DNA of 64,000 nt from SbD1 sp049300095 (lineage in GTDB: Bacteria > Desulfobacterota > Syntrophobacteria > Syntrophobacterales > Syntrophobacteraceae): positions 1 through 64,000 of the forward strand of contig JBAQYM010000131.1 in the NCBI GenBank assembly GCA_049300095.1. The letters run 5' to 3'. The notes below the pieces were generated by a model that did not search any database, had not been told where the DNA came from, and was given only the letters and a program-made list of their open reading frames with translations. Positions 25,975 through 34,978 of this stretch are shown piece by piece. How positions within the stretch are numbered: position 1 is the stretch's first letter; each line of letters begins with the position of its first letter. The position numbers and the translations under genes were made by a program.

Positions 25975-27525
25975 ATGACAATTCAAGACAACAGTCAAGA
26001 GCAGCCAAACATGACTCAGACTCAAATTCCGGATCGGAACTCAAGTCATCAAGCTCAGTTGCCGCCCGCGCGCCTTTTGCCCGCGGCACAGGTTAAGCCT
26101 GCATTTAGTATCCGCGATTATCTTGGTTTGTTCTTCAAACACAAACTTGGTATCCTTACCGCTTTTTTGACGATTATCGCCGGCGCCGTATTCTTTGTGA
26201 CGTTTATTTACATTCCGAAATACCAGGCAAAATCGCTGATGCTTGTGAAGTTCGGCTGGGAGACTTTTAGTCCCGACCTCTCGCTGGAGGGTAAGAATAA
26301 GCCCATAATCAACCAGGCCGAACTTATTCAGTCGGAAGTGCGCATTGTGCACAGCAGGGACTTGCTTGAGAAGGTCGTAAATTCATTAAAGCCCGAGAGC
26401 ATTTACCCGGAGTTGATTCGCCGTCCTATTCTCGGGATGACCAACACCGAGGCGGCCGTTTCTCTCATGGACAAAGATCTGACCATAGGCGCGGCGCGAG
26501 GCAATATTATTGAAGTTGCATATACTTCAGAATATCCCTCTGTCGCAGCCTCTGTTGTTAATCAGCTTGTTAATTTCCATATTGAAAGACGTAATGAAAT
26601 CTTTAAGGACCCGAAATCAGTTATTTTCCTTCAGAAGAAACTCGATGAATACACGCAGAAACTTGCGGACGCTGAAAAGAAGCTGATGACATTCAAGAAT
26701 GATACGCAGATAGTTTCTTTTGATGACCAGCGTAAACTTCTACTAAACCAGCAGTCGAACCTTGTTAAAGCGCTTCAGGAGTGTGAAGGCCAGAAAAAGG
26801 AAAACTCGGAGAAGGTTATCGAATACGAAAGGCAAATGAGCGTAGTCCCAAAGATGGAACCGGGAAGCCCTGAGTCCATAGCGCTTCGAATTACGGGTAC
26901 CGAGGCAAAGCTGCTTCAGCTCCGGCTCAACGAAAGAGAACTTCTTGCCAGGTACAAAGAAGACAACAAATTGGTCGTTGGCGTTCGGGAGCAGATACAG
27001 ATAACAGAAAAGTACCTTGAAGCTCAATCCAAGTTGAAACCGGCTGAAGCTATTAATCCCACTTGGCGTCATGTTTATTGGGCATTTATAACAAACCAGG
27101 CGGACCTTAACGCTGTGAATGCCAGGGAAGCGATTGTGAAGGCGCAGCTTGGTGAACACAATGTCAAGCTACAGGCTTTTGAGGATTTGGAGACGAAGAA
27201 TAATGAGCTTTCCCGAGAGGTGGTGAACCTTGAGGAGAAATTCCGCAGCTACCAGCAAAGGCTCGAGGAAGCAAAAATACAGGATGAACTCGAGCGCCAA
27301 AAAATGACCAGTGTCAGCATTATTGAACGCGCCGCGGTGCCGGGAATTCCCATCAACCCGCTCAAGCCCGGCATACTCATCCCGGGCATTATCGCTTTTG
27401 CGGTTATAGGAAGCCTGGGATTTGGTTTTCTGCTTGAATTCTTGAGCCATGGGGTGAGCACCCCCACTGATGCGGAAAAGCGATTGCAACTCCCGGTATT
27501 GGTTTCAATTTCGATTAAAAATTGA
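25975..27525 (+). CDS. GumC/Wzz-type chain-length determinant protein
   Basis: An inner-membrane polysaccharide co-polymerase. A Gln/Pro-rich cytoplasmic start precedes a first membrane helix at about 58-78 (LGILTAFLTIIAGAVFFVTF). The large periplasmic part is coiled-coil-rich (YTQKLADAEKKLM, VNLEEKFRSYQQRLEEAK). A Pro-rich segment, IPINPLKPGILIPG, leads into the second helix near 465-485. No kinase domain is attached; the tyrosine-kinase-like protein is separate at 28829. The base composition is clearly more AT-rich than the surroundings, as often in EPS loci. A strong ribosome site is not visible, which suggests coupling to the upstream gene. Confidence 0.9.
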   Translation: MTIQDNSQEQPNMTQTQIPDRNSSHQAQLPPARLLPAAQVKPAFSIRDYLGLFFKHKLGILTAFLTIIAGAVFFVTFIYIPKYQAKSLMLVKFGWETFSPDLSLEGKNKPIINQAELIQSEVRIVHSRDLLEKVVNSLKPESIYPELIRRPILGMTNTEAAVSLMDKDLTIGAARGNIIEVAYTSEYPSVAASVVNQLVNFHIERRNEIFKDPKSVIFLQKKLDEYTQKLADAEKKLMTFKNDTQIVSFDDQRKLLLNQQSNLVKALQECEGQKKENSEKVIEYERQMSVVPKMEPGSPESIALRITGTEAKLLQLRLNERELLARYKEDNKLVVGVREQIQITEKYLEAQSKLKPAEAINPTWRHVYWAFITNQADLNAVNAREAIVKAQLGEHNVKLQAFEDLETKNNELSREVVNLEEKFRSYQQRLEEAKIQDELERQKMTSVSIIERAAVPGIPINPLKPGILIPGIIAFAVIGSLGFGFLLEFLSHGVSTPTDAEKRLQLPVLVSISIKN

Positions 27526-27541
27526 TAAAGCTTTATAAAAT

Positions 27542-28522
27542 ATGTACCTTGATTTCTTTAAGTTAGAGAAGAGCCCTTTCCACATAACTCCCGACCCGGA
27601 GTTTTTGTTCCTGACCTCAAGTCATAAGGAAGCGGCCGCGTCGATCAGCTACGGCATTGAACAAAGGAAAGGATTCATCGCCATTACCGGTGAGGTCGGG
27701 GTAGGGAAGACCACGATCCTGCGATCGTATCTGCGGATGCTGGACCCCGAAAAGAACAAAGTTATTTATATATTCAACACTTCTCTTACGTTTCAGCAGC
27801 TTTTGAAGCAGATTTTCTTCGAATTGGGTTTTGCAGTCGGAAATGAAGATGATCACGAACTCGTAAATCGGCTTTTCCGATTCCTTATCAAGGAATACAG
27901 AGAGAAGTTCAATATTTTGTTGATCATCGATGAAGCTCAAAATATGCCGATTCCGACTCTCGAACGGCTCAGGATGCTGTCGAATCTGGAGACAGCCGAG
28001 GATAAGCTGCTGCAAATAGTAATGGTCGGGCAGCCCGAATTTGATGTCACCCTGGATAAGCCCGAGTTGCGGCAACTCAAGCAGCGAATTGCCGTGCGCG
28101 CGCGTATTGCGCCTCTCAGCCCCGAGGAGAGCAGGGCGTATATTCTCCACAGGCTGATGAAAGCTTCGTCTTTTTTTTCGCCGATCTTTACAGAAGGTGC
28201 GCTCGACTTGATCATTTCCAAGGCGAACGGAATCCCGCGGGTGATCAACATCCTGTGCGACAATGCCCTGATAACCGCTTTCGGATACCAGCGAAATCCC
28301 GTCGATCCCGGGGTGGTCCGGGAAGTGGTTGCCGACATCAATGGCAGCGAGAGACCCAAGCGCGCTTCACTTTGGCATAGGATCCTGTGGTTTTTGCCCT
28401 CTTTTTTCCTTTCGCGAGGCAAGCCTGCCCGGCAGGCGGGCTCATTAGGGGAAAGCGCCCGGCCGCTGTCCGGAATGAGCGAACCCGAGTCTGTTGCTCG
28501 CGGAAGAGACAGGTCAAAATAG
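27542..28522 (+). CDS. ExeA/GspA-like AAA ATPase of exosortase-type EPS loci
   Basis: A cytoplasmic ATPase of 326 residues with FFKLEKSPFHITPDPEFLF at the start (the family signature), Walker A GEVGVGKTT, and Walker B ILLIIDEAQNM. It ends with sensor motifs (NGIPRVINILCDNAL) and a short Pro/Arg-rich tail. In PEP-CTERM/EPS loci this ATPase regularly sits beside the chain-length and tyrosine-kinase genes, as here. Its mechanical role is not established. A 306-bp gap with a long inverted repeat separates it from the kinase gene. Confidence 0.88.
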   Translation: MYLDFFKLEKSPFHITPDPEFLFLTSSHKEAAASISYGIEQRKGFIAITGEVGVGKTTILRSYLRMLDPEKNKVIYIFNTSLTFQQLLKQIFFELGFAVGNEDDHELVNRLFRFLIKEYREKFNILLIIDEAQNMPIPTLERLRMLSNLETAEDKLLQIVMVGQPEFDVTLDKPELRQLKQRIAVRARIAPLSPEESRAYILHRLMKASSFFSPIFTEGALDLIISKANGIPRVINILCDNALITAFGYQRNPVDPGVVREVVADINGSERPKRASLWHRILWFLPSFFLSRGKPARQAGSLGESARPLSGMSEPESVARGRDRSK

Positions 28523-28550
28523 GGCGGAACCTCTAATACCGAGTTGCGTT

Positions 28551-28643
28551 CAAAATCCCCCCTGCCCCCCTTTAGAAAAGGGGGGAACTTGGTAATGTCC
28601 AGCGGATTCCCCCCTTTTCTAAAGGGGGGCAGGGGGGATTTTG
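28551..28643. repeat. perfect 37-bp inverted repeat inside the EPS operon
   Basis: Arms CAAAATCCCCCCTGCCCCCC... and its exact complement run for 37 bp around a 19-base loop. No T-run follows, so it is not a classical terminator, but the RNA hairpin would be very stable. It occupies the 306-bp gap between the ATPase and kinase genes; the remainder shows a stub (GTTCAAACCGCGTCCGAGGA, near 28726-28745) related to the element at 40581. Confidence 0.85.
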
Positions 28644-28828
28644 TGAGGCGCGGATATCAGCACCATCTCTTGTGAAACTTACCGATTGGAGAAGGATTAT
28701 CGGATCATGCAACTGAAGTTTCACCCCCGTTCAAACCGCGTCCGAGGACGTGGCGGCGGCGCTTGAGCGCAACTTAGTATAAGGGACCAAGGGTTGCAGT
28801 CCAAAACTCTTTTTGAAAGAACCATGAT

Positions 28829-29587
28829 ATGAGTAAAATCTACGAGGCATTGCAGTACGCCTACAAAAAAAAGGGCCAGGGGGCAATCCCGCCGTTTCCA
28901 ATTACCTTGGAAAGCGCGAGTCCCGCGCGGTATGCCGTGGCCGAGGCGGCCACGGAGGATCTCGAATTCAAAGAGGAGATGTTGGGCCTCTACAAGATGA
29001 TCGATTCCCTGCTGCCCGATGCCAAGTCCAAGCTCATTCAGTTTATCGGTACCGGGAGAGGAGAAGGCACCTCCACGATAACGCGGGAGTTTGCGAAGGT
29101 GGCCGCGGACGAGATCGGCCAATCCGTGCTCCTGTTGGATGCGGACCGGCATCACCCGTCTCAGCACCTCTTTTTCAAAATTCCGGGCGATTTTGGTTGG
29201 ATAGAGGCGTTAAAGAAAGGGGACAGGGTCCAGGACGCATTGCATCGTGTAGAGCATTCGAATCTGGTTGTTAGTCCTTCGATAAACGCGGCCGGTTCCA
29301 CACCGGAAATTTTCAATTCTCCCGTGTTCGACAACCTCTTACAGACCTTTAAAAATGACTTCGAGCTGATTCTTATCGATTCCGCTCCTTATTTCACCTC
29401 GCCCGACGGTTTGGCCATCGCTTCCAAAGTGGACGGTATCGTTTTGGTGGTCGAGGCCGAGAAGACCAAGTGGCAGGCGGTAAAGATGTTGAAAGAAAAG
29501 GTCGACAGGGTGGGAGGCAATATACTGGGCGTCATACTCAACAAGAGGCGCTTCTACATTCCCCAGTATATTTATAAATACCTGTAG
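28829..29587 (+). CDS. CpsD/CapB-like tyrosine autokinase, variant Walker A
   Basis: A stand-alone BY-kinase-like P-loop protein of 252 residues that should work with the Wzz-like protein at 25975 to control EPS length. The Walker A region reads GTGRGEGTST (74-83), with Thr81 where Lys is expected; Walker A' is LLLDAD (101-106) and Walker B-like LILIDSAP follows. The C-terminus holds four tyrosines within nine residues (YIPQYIYKY), the usual autophosphorylation cluster. The missing Lys makes ATP hydrolysis or phosphotransfer uncertain, though GEGTST variants occur in some proteobacterial relatives. Confidence 0.85.
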   Translation: MSKIYEALQYAYKKKGQGAIPPFPITLESASPARYAVAEAATEDLEFKEEMLGLYKMIDSLLPDAKSKLIQFIGTGRGEGTSTITREFAKVAADEIGQSVLLLDADRHHPSQHLFFKIPGDFGWIEALKKGDRVQDALHRVEHSNLVVSPSINAAGSTPEIFNSPVFDNLLQTFKNDFELILIDSAPYFTSPDGLAIASKVDGIVLVVEAEKTKWQAVKMLKEKVDRVGGNILGVILNKRRFYIPQYIYKYL

Positions 29588-30018
29588 ATACGATAATTGT
29601 GCCGGCAAAGACACAAGGGTTTAAAGTTTCGCATGATCTCCTTGCCATGATCGACTAGGGTTCCCAAAAGCTCTTTGAGCCTGATGGTTACATTTGTGTT
29701 TCGAGGGAAAACCTGTTTAAAAATCGATATTTGAAAATATGAGGACCACTAGGCGGAAATTGCCGGTATCCCTGTAAAATTACCCGCATTGGATAGGTAG
29801 GCTACCTTTTATATCCCCTGCAAAATCATCCTTTTCTTATCGCTTGCTCTTAGTTATCATGGCCCAAGTACCCAATAGGATAATGAGTATCTAGTGATAG
29901 TGCTTTCGATATGGGGATCTATCGCTGATAGGGATGTGTCGCCATGACGTTCTTCCCCGTAAATGCTTTACGGCTCTTAGAGTCTGCCATGAATGCTGGA
30001 AAAGGGAGATTAGCGACA
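29588..30018. other. gene-free AT-rich stretch
   Basis: No convincing gene, promoter or terminator is seen. A longer start for the sugar transferase (ATG 29944) lies inside it. Confidence 0.4.
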
Positions 30019-31170
30019 ATGGAACTTGATTTTCCAAAGATGGGCGATGGCCTCTCGGACAGTTTCCAGGGAGCAACCGCCGATCCGTCGCCATTCGTCT
30101 ATGATGAGCGCTCGTTTAACAGGATGCTCGCTCGCGAGCGCAAGCGGACCGAGAGATCAAAGAGGCAGTTTATCCTGCTCCTCCTGTCCCGCTCCGAAAT
30201 TCCCGTGGGGGAAAACGGCAGAAATCCCTATAACAAAATCCTGTCCTCCCTTGCCGCTTCCATCCGGGACATAGATGTACTGGGATGGTACAAAGCGGGC
30301 AGGTCACTGGGGATCATCTGTCCGGAGATCGATGATTCCGCCAAGGGACCGGCCGCAAAGTCCATTCTCGATCGCGTGAATTCCAATCTTGCCGCCAATC
30401 TCGTCCCCGAGGAAAGGGAGAAGCTCGAAGTATCCATGTACCTTTTTCCGGAAGCCAACGGCGTGCCGGATTCCACGGAGGACCTTGCGCTCTATCCCGA
30501 TATTCAGCGTCTGCGTGCCGGTCAAAGAATTCCTCTACTGCTGAAAAGACTCATCGACATCGTCGGAAGCCTTGGGGCGCTGATTGTGTTTTCCCCTCTT
30601 TTTCTGGCAATTTCGATCATGATAAAGCTCACCTCGGATGGGCCTGTCCTTTTTCGGCAGCGTCGGGTGGGGCGGTACGGAAAGGTGTTTACCTTTTACA
30701 AATTCAGGTCGATGTATGTTAATAACGATCCCGCGATCCATCGCGATTATGTCAAAAAGCTGATATGCAGTTCAAAAACGGGGGCTGGGGAAAACGGCGG
30801 TTCACAGGAAAAAGTGTTCAAGATTAAAAACGATCCCCGGATCACCTGGGTCGGCAGAATCATAAGGAAGACCAGTCTCGATGAGTTGCCGCAGTTTATC
30901 AACGTTCTCAGGGGGGAGATGTCGCTTGTCGGCCCGAGGCCGCCTATTCCCTACGAGTGCGAAGACTACGAAATATGGCACAAGAGGCGGATATTCGACA
31001 TGAAGCCCGGCATCACCGGACTTTGGCAGGTGGCGGGAAGGAGCAGGACAACTTTTGACGAGATGGTGCGTCTTGATATATACTACGTGAGAAACTGGTC
31101 CCTCTGGCTGGATCTCAAGATTTTGCTCCAGACACCCTGGGCGGTCGTAACCAGCAGGGGGGCATACTAA
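30019..31170 (+). CDS. initiating sugar transferase with degenerate GGDEF-like N-terminal domain
   Basis: The C-terminal half (from about residue 170) is a bacterial sugar-1-phosphate transferase that loads the first sugar onto undecaprenyl phosphate at the membrane: LLLKRLIDIVGSLGAL with a reentrant hydrophobic helix, DGPVLFRQRRVG, FYKFRSM, the catalytic KTSLDELPQ and SLVGPRPP, and GLWQVAGRS. The N-terminal domain (about 40-150) is the degenerate GGDEF-like domain shared with 21289-21834 (IPVGENGRNP, SIRDIDVLGWYK). It has no signature for nucleotide synthesis. Fusion suggests that the domain regulates or positions the enzyme. ATG 30019 has GGGAG ten bases upstream and matches the paralog start; ATG 29944 is an alternative. 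Confidence 0.88.
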   Translation: MELDFPKMGDGLSDSFQGATADPSPFVYDERSFNRMLARERKRTERSKRQFILLLLSRSEIPVGENGRNPYNKILSSLAASIRDIDVLGWYKAGRSLGIICPEIDDSAKGPAAKSILDRVNSNLAANLVPEEREKLEVSMYLFPEANGVPDSTEDLALYPDIQRLRAGQRIPLLLKRLIDIVGSLGALIVFSPLFLAISIMIKLTSDGPVLFRQRRVGRYGKVFTFYKFRSMYVNNDPAIHRDYVKKLICSSKTGAGENGGSQEKVFKIKNDPRITWVGRIIRKTSLDELPQFINVLRGEMSLVGPRPPIPYECEDYEIWHKRRIFDMKPGITGLWQVAGRSRTTFDEMVRLDIYYVRNWSLWLDLKILLQTPWAVVTSRGAY

Positions 31171-31218
31171 GATAGTACGATCTTCCGGGTTCCGGTGTTT
31201 CGAGGCTAAGGGGGAGGG

Positions 31219-32220
31219 ATGCTCCGGATTGGCATAGTGGGCTTCGGATACTGGGGGCCCAATATCGTTCGCAATTTCTGCGGCCAGGAGAGGTGCCGGG
31301 TGGCGAGAATTTGCGAACTCAGTGAGGAAGCACGGAACCGGGCCGCAAAGGCCTATCCGGCAATTGAGCTGACTTCGGACTGGCGTGCGCTTGTCACGGC
31401 CCCCGACCTGGATGCAATAGCCATAATCACTCCGGTTTCCACCCACTTCGAATTAGCCAGGAAGGCCCTCGAAAACGGCAAGCATGTCTTTGTCGAAAAG
31501 CCCTTTACCGCCACCACCGCGCAGGCCGAACAACTGATCGAGCTGGCCGAGCGCAGGAACCTCAAAATCATGGTGGACCACACTTTCCTGTTTTCCGGCG
31601 CCGTGCGGAAGATGAAAGAGCTGGTGGACGGGGGGGAAATAGGGAAAATTTATTACTACGATTCGATGCGCGTCAACCTCGGCCTCTTTCAACACGACGT
31701 CAATGTAATCTGGGACCTCGCGCCGCACGACATTTCGATAATGGATTCCCTTATCCGGGAAAAGCCCGAGGCGATCATTGCCACCGGCAAGGATCATTTC
31801 GGCGAGCATGAATACGTTGCCTACGTCACGATCTATTTTGCCGACAATATCATAGCCCACCTCAATGTGAACTGGCTTTCCCCGGTTAAGGTGCGTACGA
31901 CCCTGATCGGCGGCGAGAAGAAAATGCTCGTCTGGAACGATCTCAATGCCGACGAAAAGATTCGGGTTTACGACAAGGGCGTTAACATCCAGAACCGGGA
32001 AGGGGTCTACGATCTGCTCGTGAGCTACCGCTCGGGCGATATGTGGGCGCCCAAGCTGAACCAGACCGAAGCCCTGAGGCTCGAGACGGAGTACTTCGTG
32101 CAGTGCGTTCTCGATGATGTGACCCCTTTTAATGACGGAAAATCCGGATACCGGGTCGTCAAGATGCTCGAAGCCGCGGACAGGTCCCTCAGAAAAAGAG
32201 GGGAGCTGGTCTATCTATGA
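31219..32220 (+). CDS. wlbA: Gfo/Idh/MocA oxidoreductase, WlbA-like
   Basis: An NAD-dependent sugar oxidoreductase. The Rossmann motif is GFGYWG (8-13), and EKP at 93-95 is the conserved Lys motif. With the two genes that follow (acetyltransferase, aminotransferase) it matches the WlbA step that oxidises C3 of UDP-N-acetylglucosaminuronic acid. The ribosome site AGGGGGAGGG abuts the ATG. The last codon overlaps the next gene by four bases. The UDP-GlcNAc 6-dehydrogenase needed before it is not in this window. Symbol is by operon logic; a different sugar nucleotide is possible. Confidence 0.78.
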   Translation: MLRIGIVGFGYWGPNIVRNFCGQERCRVARICELSEEARNRAAKAYPAIELTSDWRALVTAPDLDAIAIITPVSTHFELARKALENGKHVFVEKPFTATTAQAEQLIELAERRNLKIMVDHTFLFSGAVRKMKELVDGGEIGKIYYYDSMRVNLGLFQHDVNVIWDLAPHDISIMDSLIREKPEAIIATGKDHFGEHEYVAYVTIYFADNIIAHLNVNWLSPVKVRTTLIGGEKKMLVWNDLNADEKIRVYDKGVNIQNREGVYDLLVSYRSGDMWAPKLNQTEALRLETEYFVQCVLDDVTPFNDGKSGYRVVKMLEAADRSLRKRGELVYL

Positions 32221-32690
32221 ACTATATCTCCGATGACGTGAAGTTGGGCAGCAACGTTAAGCTGGCTAATTTCATCAATCTCTATGGCTGTGAAATCGGC
32301 GATAACACGAAAATAGGGACCTTTGTCGAAGTCCAGAAAAACGCAAAAATTGGCAGCAACTGCAAGATATCCAGCCACACCTTCATCTGCGAAGGCGTAA
32401 CGGTCGAAGACGGGGTTTTCATCGGCCACGGGGTGGTGTTTACCAACGACACCTTTCCCAGGGCGGCCACCCCCGAAGGAACGCTTCAGACCGAACGGGA
32501 CTGGAAAGTCGAACCGATCCTCGTCAAGAAAGCCTCCTCGATAGGCTCCGGATCAACCATCCTTCCCAATGTCATCATCGGTGAGCGGGCCATTGTGGGC
32601 GCGGGCTCGGTGGTCACCTCCGACGTGCCCCCCAATGCGATCGTAGCGGGAAACCCTGCCAGGTTCATAAGGTTCATAGATGAGGAATGA
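32217..32690 (+). CDS. wlbB: left-handed beta-helix N-acetyltransferase, WlbB/WbpD-like
   Basis: A 157-residue hexapeptide-repeat acyltransferase. Repeats run through the protein (VKLGSNVKLANFINLYGCEI, KIGTFVEVQKNAKIGSN); the loop HGVVFTND contains the conserved catalytic His, and AIVAGNPARFIR is the family C-terminal seal. It should acetylate the 3-amino group made by the next gene's product. It overlaps both neighbours (ATGA with the oxidoreductase, eleven bases with the aminotransferase), so the three are coupled. Confidence 0.82.
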   Translation: MNYISDDVKLGSNVKLANFINLYGCEIGDNTKIGTFVEVQKNAKIGSNCKISSHTFICEGVTVEDGVFIGHGVVFTNDTFPRAATPEGTLQTERDWKVEPILVKKASSIGSGSTILPNVIIGERAIVGAGSVVTSDVPPNAIVAGNPARFIRFIDEE

Positions 32691-33867
32691 CGGAAACATC
32701 CCGTTTCTTGATCTCATAACCCCCCATTCGGAACTTGAAGAAGAACTCGTATCGGTTTTCCGCTCCGCGTTGCGATGCGCGGGCTTTATCGGCGGGCCGG
32801 CGGTGGACGGCTTCGAGGGGGATTTTGCCCGGTTCTGCGGAACGGAGCACTGTATCGGGGTGGCAAGCGGCACGGACGCCCTCAGGTTTGCCCTGATGGC
32901 GGCCGGGGTGGAAAGCGGCGACATCGTCGTAACGGTCCCCAACACGTTCATAGCGACGACCGAGGCAATTTCACAGGCCGGGGCGCTGCCGGACTTCGTG
33001 GATATCGACGAAACAACCTGCAATATGGACCCTGAAAAGCTGGCGGAATACATCGAGACCCGGTGCGAGACGGGCGCGGCCGGAAAACTGATCCACCGCG
33101 AAAAAGGGCGGCCGGTGGCGGCCGTTGTTCCCGTGCACCTTTACGGCCGGCCGGCGGCGATGGACCCGATCCTTGATCTGGCGGGGCGATACGGCCTCAA
33201 GGTTGTGGAAGACGCCTGCCAGGCGCATGGGGCGGAGTACTTTTCCAGGACCGGGACGCTTTGGAAGAAGGCGGGCTCGATGGGGGCGGCGGGGGCTTTC
33301 AGCTTCTATCCCGGAAAGAACCTTGGCGCCTGCGGCGAAGCGGGGGCGGTAACGACCAATGACGAGTCCGTTGCCCGCAAAATCCGCATGATTCGAGACC
33401 ACGGCCAGGCGCGGAAGTATTTTCACGATATCGAGGGATACAACGGCAGGCTCGATGCGATACAGGCCGGAATCCTGCGGGTCAAACTTGGGCGCCTTTC
33501 CGAGTGGAACGAAAAGCGCCGTCGGGTTGCCGCCCGCTATAACGAGTTGCTCGATAAGGTCGAGGGCATTGTTCTGCCGGCCGAGGATTCCGAGACCCGG
33601 TCGGTTTACCATCTGTATGTAATGCGAACCGAAAAAAGAGACGCCTTGAAGGGCTGGCTCGAAGAGAACCGGGTGGGAACGGGCTTGCACTATCCCCTGC
33701 CTCTTCATCTGCAAAACAGCTACCGGAGCATGAATTACGGTCCGGGGAGCTTTCCCGTCGCCGAGGCGAGCGCCTCGCGGATACTCTCCCTGCCCATGGG
33801 GCCCACGCTCACCGAATCGCAGGTCGAGAGGGTGGCCGGCCTGGTGGCGCGTTTCATGAGAAACTGA
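32680..33867 (+). CDS. wlbC: DegT/DnrJ/EryC1 sugar aminotransferase, WlbC-like
   Basis: A PLP-dependent aminotransferase of 395 residues using the 3-keto sugar from the oxidoreductase. The start PFLDLITPHSELEEEL is typical of the family; the PLP Lys is K213 in FYPGKNLGACGEAGAV, and VVEDACQAHGAE carries the conserved Asp pairing with the pyridine. A 15-20 residue insertion near 130-145 is unusual. It shares the fold with the aminotransferase at 56480, but the two serve different pathways. Confidence 0.82.
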   Translation: MRNDGNIPFLDLITPHSELEEELVSVFRSALRCAGFIGGPAVDGFEGDFARFCGTEHCIGVASGTDALRFALMAAGVESGDIVVTVPNTFIATTEAISQAGALPDFVDIDETTCNMDPEKLAEYIETRCETGAAGKLIHREKGRPVAAVVPVHLYGRPAAMDPILDLAGRYGLKVVEDACQAHGAEYFSRTGTLWKKAGSMGAAGAFSFYPGKNLGACGEAGAVTTNDESVARKIRMIRDHGQARKYFHDIEGYNGRLDAIQAGILRVKLGRLSEWNEKRRRVAARYNELLDKVEGIVLPAEDSETRSVYHLYVMRTEKRDALKGWLEENRVGTGLHYPLPLHLQNSYRSMNYGPGSFPVAEASASRILSLPMGPTLTESQVERVAGLVARFMRN

Positions 33868-34925
33868 TGCGCATAGGATCACCGCCCGGTGATTGCACAA
33901 GCATAATCGATCCCCTGGAAAGCTCGGAGTGGGACCGGATAATCGGTTCGCGGCCGGAGCATTCCTTTTTCCATTCATCCAATTGGGCCGCGGTCCTCAA
34001 AGAATCCTATTCCTACACCCCCCGCTATTTTGCGCTCTCGGGAGCATCGGCGCTCTCGGCCCTGATTCCCGTAATGGAAGTGGCAAGCCCCTTTACCGGC
34101 AAAAGAGGGGTTTCTCTTCCTTTCACGGATTACTGCGAACCGCTTGTTTCCGACAAGACCCAGTTTGCAAGGTTGCTCGGCGAAGTGCTTCTTTTTGGAA
34201 GCGAAGCGGGGTGGAAATACCTTGAATTCAGAGGGGGGGCCAAGTATTTTGACGGCGCGGTCCCGTACGGGACTTATCTGCGACATGTCCTTGAAATTAA
34301 TGGGCGGGGGCCCGTGCTATTCCACCAGATCAGGGCGAGCAACCGGCGCAACATCAGGAAGGCGACCCGGTCCGGGGTTCGCGTCGTCATCTCCCGGTCG
34401 GAAAGCGATCTGGCCGACTACTACCGGCTGCACTGTCTTACCAGGAAGCGCCATGGCCTGCCTCCCCAACCCCGAAGCTTTTTTGACGCGGTCTATAGAA
34501 ATGTGATTTCGAAGGGCAGGGGCTTTACCGCGTTGGGCGTCTGGCAGGGCGGGGCCGTCTCGGGGGCCGTCTATTTTTATTCGGGAAAGAAGGCGATCTA
34601 TAAGTATGGCGCCTCGGACATGAGGTATCAGCATCTGAGGGCCGCCAACCTTGTGATGTGGGAAGCCATAAGATGGTTTTGTGAAAACGGCTTCGAGGAA
34701 TTGTGCCTTGGGCGAACGGACCGGGCGGATGCCGGGTTGGTCCGTTTCAAGCGGGGGTGGGGCGCTCGGGAGGAAGTGCTTGACTATTTCAGGTACGACC
34801 TCAAAAACTCGATATTCGTAAGAGACGCACCCAAAATGAACATTTCTGTCACTCCGCTTCTCAAACACTTGCCGATCTCCATTCTGCGACTTGCCGGGAC
34901 CTTGCTTTACAGACATATGGCCTGA
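33867..34925 (+). CDS. FemAB/GNAT-type acyltransferase of EPS locus
   Basis: A 352-residue member of the FemAB-like acyl- or aminoacyl-transferases found in exosortase-linked EPS loci. It shows two GNAT-like halves: FHSSNWAAVLKESYSYTPRY and KYLEFRG in the first, then FHQIRASNRRNIRKATRSGV and GAVSGAVYFYSGKKAIYKYGASD in the second, the typical Y-x-Y-G-A-S block. No membrane segment apart from a hydrophobic C-terminus. It starts at the last base of the aminotransferase stop (TGATG). Its acceptor is probably a sugar amine, inferred from the preceding genes. Confidence 0.78.
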   Translation: MRIGSPPGDCTSIIDPLESSEWDRIIGSRPEHSFFHSSNWAAVLKESYSYTPRYFALSGASALSALIPVMEVASPFTGKRGVSLPFTDYCEPLVSDKTQFARLLGEVLLFGSEAGWKYLEFRGGAKYFDGAVPYGTYLRHVLEINGRGPVLFHQIRASNRRNIRKATRSGVRVVISRSESDLADYYRLHCLTRKRHGLPPQPRSFFDAVYRNVISKGRGFTALGVWQGGAVSGAVYFYSGKKAIYKYGASDMRYQHLRAANLVMWEAIRWFCENGFEELCLGRTDRADAGLVRFKRGWGAREEVLDYFRYDLKNSIFVRDAPKMNISVTPLLKHLPISILRLAGTLLYRHMA

Positions 34926-34978
34926 CTTATTCCACCTCTGAGCGACATGGTATCACAGAAGAGCAGGATTCTAACCGC

